From contig CALCMV010000068.1 of NCBI GenBank assembly GCA_937967535.1, positions 1 through 9,926 of the forward strand: a stretch of DNA of 9,926 nucleotides, given 5' to 3'. A program made the translations under genes and the position numbers. The notes beneath the pieces are model-generated. The model saw only the letters and a program-made list of their open reading frames with translations. It ran no database searches and had not been told where the DNA came from. Source of the stretch: an uncultured Saprospiraceae bacterium. Lineage in GTDB: Bacteria; Bacteroidota; Bacteroidia; Chitinophagales; Saprospiraceae. Numbering within the stretch: position 1 is the first letter of the stretch; the number at the start of each line of letters is the position of its first letter. This document shows positions 6,563 through 9,926 of this stretch, piece after piece.

Positions 6563-6575
6563 TAATTATAAATAA

Positions 6576-7151
6576 ATGATGAAAAAAATAATATTAGCAT
6601 CCAAGTCGCCTCGTCGGTCATTTTTGATGCGCGAGGCAGGTTTTGAATTTGAAGTCAGAACAAGAGAGATAGATGAGTCTTTTCCGCCGGAAATGCCTGT
6701 GGATGATGTCGCCGAATTTATTGCCAAAAAGAAAGCAGACGGTGTAATGGATTTTATTGAAAATGAGGAAATTATCATCACATCGGATACCGTTGTCATT
6801 CTCAATAATAAAATTTACGGCAAACCGAAAGACAAAAGGGATGCCGCACGAATGTTACGAGAAATATCAGGCACTATGCACCGCGTGATTACGGGAGTTT
6901 GCATACGCTCGCGGGGGCGTGAAGTGGCGTTTTCGGATGTCGCAGAGGTGTATATTAATGATATGACGGATGCGGAAATTGAGTATTATATTGAACAATG
7001 CCAACCCTTTGACAAGGCTGGTTCGTATGGGATTCAGGAATGGTTGGGTTATGTAAAAGTGGCGCGTATCAATGGTTCTTATGCTACCGTAATGGGCTTG
7101 CCTGTGCATCGGGTCTATGAGGTTTTGCGCGGTGAATTTGGGCTTGAGTGA
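6576..7151 (+). CDS. maf: Maf family nucleoside triphosphate pyrophosphatase (dTTP/UTP type)
   Basis: A cytosolic house-cleaning enzyme that hydrolyses non-canonical or surplus nucleoside triphosphates to the monophosphate and pyrophosphate. At 191 residues it is normal length for the family. Visible motifs: SKSPRR at 9-14 (phosphate-binding loop), SDTVV at 70-74 with D71 as the expected catalytic base, GKP at 82-84, HRVITGV at 102-108, DKAGSYGIQ at 146-154 and VMGLP at 172-176. The DKAGSYGIQ form is that of the YhdE subgroup (dTTP, UTP and modified pyrimidine nucleotides), not the YceF/m7GTP subgroup, so that substrate range is inferred. Two ATGs stand in tandem at 6576 and 6579; homologues starting M-K-K-I make the second equally likely. 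No Shine-Dalgarno sequence is present. Composition is ordinary, with many Lys and Arg, unlike the giant protein upstream. Confidence 0.95.
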   Translation: MMKKIILASKSPRRSFLMREAGFEFEVRTREIDESFPPEMPVDDVAEFIAKKKADGVMDFIENEEIIITSDTVVILNNKIYGKPKDKRDAARMLREISGTMHRVITGVCIRSRGREVAFSDVAEVYINDMTDAEIEYYIEQCQPFDKAGSYGIQEWLGYVKVARINGSYATVMGLPVHRVYEVLRGEFGLE

Positions 7152-7153
7152 GA

Positions 7154-7174
7154 TAGTTCATAGTTCATAGTTCT
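7154..7174. repeat. Heptanucleotide tandem array TAGTTCA (x3)
   Basis: TAGTTCA, TAGTTCA and TAGTTCT lie in immediate succession, starting two bases after the maf stop codon (7149-7151). Since the period is 7, TAG appears once in each of the three plus-strand frames, so readthrough from maf would stop in any frame. Confidence 0.75.
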
Positions 7175-7247
7175 TAGGCATTTAGTGATTTTTTGAAACT
7201 AACATGTTGTCGATAAATTTATAATGTTGTTTATCCCTCCGAAGGAG

Positions 7248-7313
7248 ACTTGAATTTGAGTTTGAGTTTGAACTTGAACTTAAACTTAAACTTAAACTTA
7301 AACTTAAACTTAG
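7248..7313. repeat. Hexanucleotide tandem array (11 units, ACTTRA family)
   Basis: Eleven 6-bp units run without interruption: acttga, atttga, gtttga twice, acttga, five identical acttaa, and acttag. The right half is homogeneous and the left half degenerate, as expected for slippage-driven growth at one side. The array lies between the convergent maf and permease genes, 14 bases from the permease stop. On the minus strand the TAA in each unit stays in a single frame. A short CTCC-GAA-GGAG dyad (7237-7247) precedes it. Confidence 0.9.
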
Positions 7314-7326
7314 TTTTCTACAATGC

Positions 7327-8571
7327 CTATGCTCTAATCGCATCTACGGGGTTCATATTGGCAGCTTGCAGGGCGGGGATAAATCCGGCAATCACGCCAA
7401 TAAATATAGATAAACCCGTGCCGATGATAATGTTTTGTGTCGTCAAATAAAATGTAAAGTCTTCAAAAGCTGTATTTGCCAAATACACCATGCCATAGAC
7501 CAATATTAAGCCCATAGCCCCTCCAATCAGACAAAGCACAATTGACTCCACCAAAAACTCCAGCAAAATAATATAGCGTTTCGCGCCCAATGCCTTTTTG
7601 ATACCGATAATATTGGTGCGTTCCTTCACCGAGACAAACATAATATTCGCCACCCCAAAACCACCGACCAATATCGCAAAACCACCAATAATCCAACCCA
7701 CTGAACTAATCACAGCAAACAAACTATCAAAAACATTGGACAAAATGGAGAGTTTATTCAGCGCGAAATTACTTTCCTGTTTGGGTTTGAGGCGGCGGTT
7801 GCCACGCACGGCGGCGGTCACTTCACCTTCGAGTTGTTCCATAGAGTAGTCGTCGGCAGCTTTGGCATTGACGAGGGTGTTGCGGCTGCGTTTGACATTC
7901 ATAAACTTCTGTGCGGTCGGTACGGGAATCAAAACCACTTCGTCAAAATTCATCACACTCAATAGGCTGTTTCCTTCTTTTTCGAGTACGCCGATAACGG
8001 TATATTTGCGCCCCGATACCTTGATGCGTTTGCCAATCGGGTCTATATTTCCAAACAATTGTTCAGCCGCCACTGCGCCTATTACGACCTGATTTGCGCC
8101 GGTATGATACTCGCTATTCGTAAAATAACGCCCCTTTGCAAAATCGAAATTATACATCTCCGAAAAATCGTATGTAATGGCAAGAAAAAAGACGTTTTCG
8201 ACATTATTTGATTTGTATTCTACTGTTTTTGAACCTACTACGGCAGCATAAGAAGTGATTTTTGCTGATTTTACATTTGCCGTAATTGCTTCGTAATCTT
8301 TATAACTTGGTTCGGGATAGCGCACCCATTTCCAGTAGGTTGTACCCGGGTCTTGTCCCCAACTGAATTTGTCGAGATACACGACATCATCTCCCAATTT
8401 ATCAAAACTCCCACGAATATTCATCTCCAATGAATCCACCGCCGACAGCACCGAAATAATACTCCATATCCCAATCACGATGCCCAATAAAGACAAAAAT
8501 GACCGTAGCTTATTGCCCGCCAATTGCTGAAAAGCCATGACTATACTCTCGAAGATAAATTTAAAAAACAT
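7327..8571 (-). CDS. MacB/FtsX-family ABC transporter permease
   Basis: A 414-residue inner-membrane permease of the MacB type, which works with a separate ATPase to drive export or envelope mechanics. Residues 18-35 (GNKLRSFLSLLG..IG) lead into the first membrane helix (about 24-45). A large extracytoplasmic MacB_PCD-type domain follows (about 46-280). Helices 2-4 lie at about 286-315, 333-362 and 380-400. Family hallmarks are GVANIMFVSVKERTNIIGI (306-324) with KALGAKR (326-332) and the C-terminal FIPALQAANMNPVDAIR (397-413). Length is normal and there is no truncation. Substrate is not predictable. No ATP-binding subunit is encoded on either side. The gene converges on maf. No Shine-Dalgarno sequence is seen; the start is supported by the typical N-terminus (FESIVMAFQQL). 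Confidence 0.93.
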   Translation of the reverse strand: MFFKFIFESIVMAFQQLAGNKLRSFLSLLGIVIGIWSIISVLSAVDSLEMNIRGSFDKLGDDVVYLDKFSWGQDPGTTYWKWVRYPEPSYKDYEAITANVKSAKITSYAAVVGSKTVEYKSNNVENVFFLAITYDFSEMYNFDFAKGRYFTNSEYHTGANQVVIGAVAAEQLFGNIDPIGKRIKVSGRKYTVIGVLEKEGNSLLSVMNFDEVVLIPVPTAQKFMNVKRSRNTLVNAKAADDYSMEQLEGEVTAAVRGNRRLKPKQESNFALNKLSILSNVFDSLFAVISSVGWIIGGFAILVGGFGVANIMFVSVKERTNIIGIKKALGAKRYIILLEFLVESIVLCLIGGAMGLILVYGMVYLANTAFEDFTFYLTTQNIIIGTGLSIFIGVIAGFIPALQAANMNPVDAIRA

Positions 8572-8580
8572 AATTGATGT

Positions 8581-8640
8581 GTTGACGAGTTGTGGTATTG
8601 TTTAGTCATCAACTCGACAACTCAACAATTCATCAACTCG
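8581..8640. repeat. Inverted repeat and octamer array upstream of the permease
   Basis: GTTGACGAGTTG (8581-8592) and CAACTCGACAAC (8610-8621) are inverted repeats matching at 11 of 12 bases with a 17-base loop. The right arm is part of four degenerate 8-bp units, TCAACTCG, ACAACTCA, ACAATTCA and TCAACTCG, at 8609-8640. The structure lies within 70 bases upstream of the permease start on the minus strand, and 3' of the glycosyltransferase. It could be regulatory or simply repeat debris. Confidence 0.6.
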
Positions 8641-8740
8641 TGAAACGCAAATGTATAGAAGTTTTTTTGTTTTATAAAAATCATTCGATGAAAGTTGCAT
8701 TTGTATGGATGGAAAGTTGGTTTTTACATTAATTCAAAAT

Positions 8741-8770
8741 AAAAATCCGCGAAAATCCGCAAAATTCGCG
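8741..8770. repeat. Short tandem repeat of about 10 bp (AAAATCCGCG type)
   Basis: About three degenerate copies of aaaatccgcg follow one another (aaaatccgcg, aaaatccgca, aaattcgcg). It lies in the 230-base gap between the glycosyltransferase and the permease. No coding function is seen. Confidence 0.6.
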
Positions 8771-8790
8771 TTCCATGTCTCGCGTCCTAC

Positions 8791-8825
8791 CCGTCCACCA
8801 TCTACCGTCCACCATCCACCGTCTC
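8791..8825. repeat. Heptanucleotide tandem array CCRTCYA (x5)
   Basis: Five units CCGTCCA, CCATCTA, CCGTCCA, CCATCCA and CCGTCTC alternate with a 14-bp super-period. The array overlaps the 3' end of the glycosyltransferase gene. Its last residues (V-D-G-G-R) and its TAG stop (8802-8804, minus) are read from the array. The stop arises in the one unit that reads TAGATGG in place of TGGATGG. Confidence 0.8.
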
Positions 8826-9845
8826 CTCGAATGTTTTTTTGTTTTTAATAAAGAAACTCCACACGATACTGCCCTTGTAAATGCCCTTAGTATTCGCAGT
8901 ACCTATTTTTTTCTGCTTAATTAATTTTCGTATATTTTTTCGTTTTTTTAATGTTTTAAAAATCCCAAAATAGAAATGAAAATGCGCCCGCAGTATCGCC
9001 CAAATATGTCGAAATTTCCCTTCTGTGAGAAAACGCGCTGCTGCCACTCCATCCAATAACAACCTCGCAGGAATCAGCCAAAGTAAACGTCCGGCAGTTT
9101 CATTTTTCATCAATGTGAATAGGCTGTTGCGGAAATTAAGAAAGGCTTTGCGCGGATTTTCGATGTCGAGCGTACCGCCACCAACGTGATACACCACAGA
9201 CGCGGGTTGCGCTACTATGCTGTAACCCAGTCGTTTGAGCCGCCAACACAAATCAATCTCTTCCATATGTGCAAAAAAATCGCCGTCCAAAGCACCTGCT
9301 TCATGATACAAGTTTGCCCGAACAAACATAGCCGCGCCACTCGCCCAGAAAATCTCTTGCACTTCGTCGTATTGCCCCTCATCTGCTTCTCGTTGAAATA
9401 AAATCCGCCCACGACAAAAGGGATAACCCAAATTATCCATCCAACCACCCGCCGCACCTGCATGTTCAAACAAATGCTTGTCCGAGTGTGCCAAAATTTT
9501 GGGTTGTGCTGCTGCGATTTTCGGGTCATTTTCCATTAAACTGATGATGGGACGAATCCAATCGGGCGTGACCTCTACATCCGAATTGAGCAAGACATAA
9601 TAATCGGCTTTTACTTGGCGCAGGGCTTGGTTATAACCTTCCGCAAAGCCGTAGTTTTGAGGGAGTTGTATTAATTTTATGTTTGGATAATTTGTTTGTA
9701 GAAATGAGATAGAATCGTCGGTAGAAGCATTGTCTGCCACCCAAATTTCCACGCCCTCATACGCACTCGCACATACGGATGGCAAGAAATTTTCCAGATG
9801 GTGTTTTCCATTAAAATTAAGAATGACAACTGCTATCTTAGGCAT
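8802..9845 (-). CDS. Family 2 glycosyltransferase (rhamnosyltransferase-like)
   Basis: A GT-A fold glycosyltransferase, probably cytoplasmic and membrane-associated, transferring a nucleotide-activated sugar during envelope polysaccharide or glycolipid assembly. From the chosen start it has 347 residues: MPKIAVVILNFNG (1-13), ADNASTD (37-43), LLNSDVEV (85-92, the DxD-type metal and nucleotide motif, here N-S-D), SGAAMFVR (169-176) and FFAHMEEIDLCWRL (190-203, with the catalytic-region acidic pair). This matches the WbbL/rhamnosyltransferase-like branch; donor and acceptor are not predictable. A hydrophobic segment at about 253-275 may attach it to the membrane; a basic stretch follows at about 300-313. 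The frame is open to 9887, but the extra 14 residues would be read from the GGAATTT array, so ATG at 9845 is preferred. The last residues come from the CCRTCYA array and are probably non-conserved. Confidence 0.93.
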   Translation of the reverse strand: MPKIAVVILNFNGKHHLENFLPSVCASAYEGVEIWVADNASTDDSISFLQTNYPNIKLIQLPQNYGFAEGYNQALRQVKADYYVLLNSDVEVTPDWIRPIISLMENDPKIAAAQPKILAHSDKHLFEHAGAAGGWMDNLGYPFCRGRILFQREADEGQYDEVQEIFWASGAAMFVRANLYHEAGALDGDFFAHMEEIDLCWRLKRLGYSIVAQPASVVYHVGGGTLDIENPRKAFLNFRNSLFTLMKNETAGRLLWLIPARLLLDGVAAARFLTEGKFRHIWAILRAHFHFYFGIFKTLKKRKNIRKLIKQKKIGTANTKGIYKGSIVWSFFIKNKKTFEETVDGGR

Positions 9846-9866
9846 AAATTCCAAATTCCAAATTCC
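9846..9866. repeat. Heptanucleotide tandem array AAATTCC (x3)
   Basis: Three exact AAATTCC units lie directly against the start codon of the glycosyltransferase. On the coding (minus) strand this is GGAATTT three times followed by ATG. If translated, the units give GIWNLEF, which explains the spurious N-terminal extension of the open frame. The array must form the entire proximal leader of the gene, including its ribosome-binding region. Confidence 0.8.
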
Positions 9867-9926
9867 AAAAAACAAGTACCAAATCATGTCCGATATTTTT
9901 ATTGGGATTTGGTGCTTGGAATTTGG
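9858..9926. repeat. Imperfect inverted repeat at the window edge
   Basis: The arm 9906-9926 (GATTTGGTGC...GGAATTTGG) is the reverse complement of 9858-9885, apart from about 7 extra bases and one substitution in the left arm. The inverted repeat may continue beyond the window. It lies just upstream of the glycosyltransferase and may be a hairpin terminating an upstream gene, or repeat debris. Confidence 0.5.

Larger units (their letters stand above)
5387..6575. other. AT-rich intergenic region without a convincing gene
   Basis: These 1189 bases separate the divergent giant gene and maf. They are very AT-rich, and no open frame shows a recognisable or well-composed protein. The region holds a 19-bp direct repeat (5394-5412, 5629-5647), a candidate promoter for the giant gene, and the symmetric inverted-repeat element (about 5792-6160). 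It also has small dyads at 5573-5590 and 6512-6524, an imperfect dyad at 6340-6364 (GCGAAACC / GGTTCGC), and degenerate GG- or CC-spaced words before maf. No tRNA or rRNA is seen. Confidence 0.75.

Noticed and set aside
6610..6625. A word inside maf similar to the TCGTCGGACATTTT palindrome arm
   Set aside because: It encodes the conserved S-P-R-R-S-F segment of Maf and has no inverted partner, so the resemblance is taken as chance.
7250..7450. A 66-codon plus-strand frame with an LNLNLN stretch
   Set aside because: It is the hexanucleotide array read in frame, followed by the antisense of the permease 3' end.

Overview
The window reads as chromosomal DNA of a free-living member of the Bacteroidota (Saprospiria- or Chitinophagia-like; class uncertain). 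The clues are a giant secreted protein of CUB, FN3 and GCT..DDGSC modules, very AT-rich intergenic DNA full of short repeats, start codons without Shine-Dalgarno sequences, and a generic set of flanking genes.

Layout. Positions 1-160 hold a paired palindrome and a strong hairpin terminator. Positions 164-5386 (minus) encode one 1740-residue Sec-exported protein: signal peptide, four six-cysteine CUB-like domains interleaved with five cysteine-rich FN3 domains, fifteen 25-residue acidic Cys repeats interspersed with five GCT..DDGSC modules, and a C-terminal IPTLxxWG-type sorting tail. Positions 5387-6575 carry no convincing gene but contain a symmetric inverted-repeat element of about 310-370 bp with two internal palindromes. 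Positions 6576-7151 (plus) encode a Maf nucleotide pyrophosphatase. Positions 7327-8571 (minus) encode a MacB/FtsX-type ABC permease without its ATPase. Positions 8802-9845 (minus) encode a family 2 glycosyltransferase. The last 80 bases are repeat-rich and run off the window.

The genes do not form an obvious operon. The giant gene and maf are divergent, maf and the permease convergent, and the permease and glycosyltransferase co-directional but 230 bases apart. The common theme is at most the cell envelope: a surface protein, a transporter subunit and a sugar transferase.

The most striking observations are these. (1) The giant protein has no Lys, Arg or His at all between K31 and R1731, 1699 consecutive residues, while its neighbours have ordinary composition. 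(2) Its 25-residue repeat array looks like an expanded variant of the DDG..T..D..C module that still stands beside it. (3) The 5.8-6.2 kb intergenic element has nested, evenly spaced inverted repeats. (4) Four unrelated heptanucleotide tandem arrays each sit on or against a gene end.
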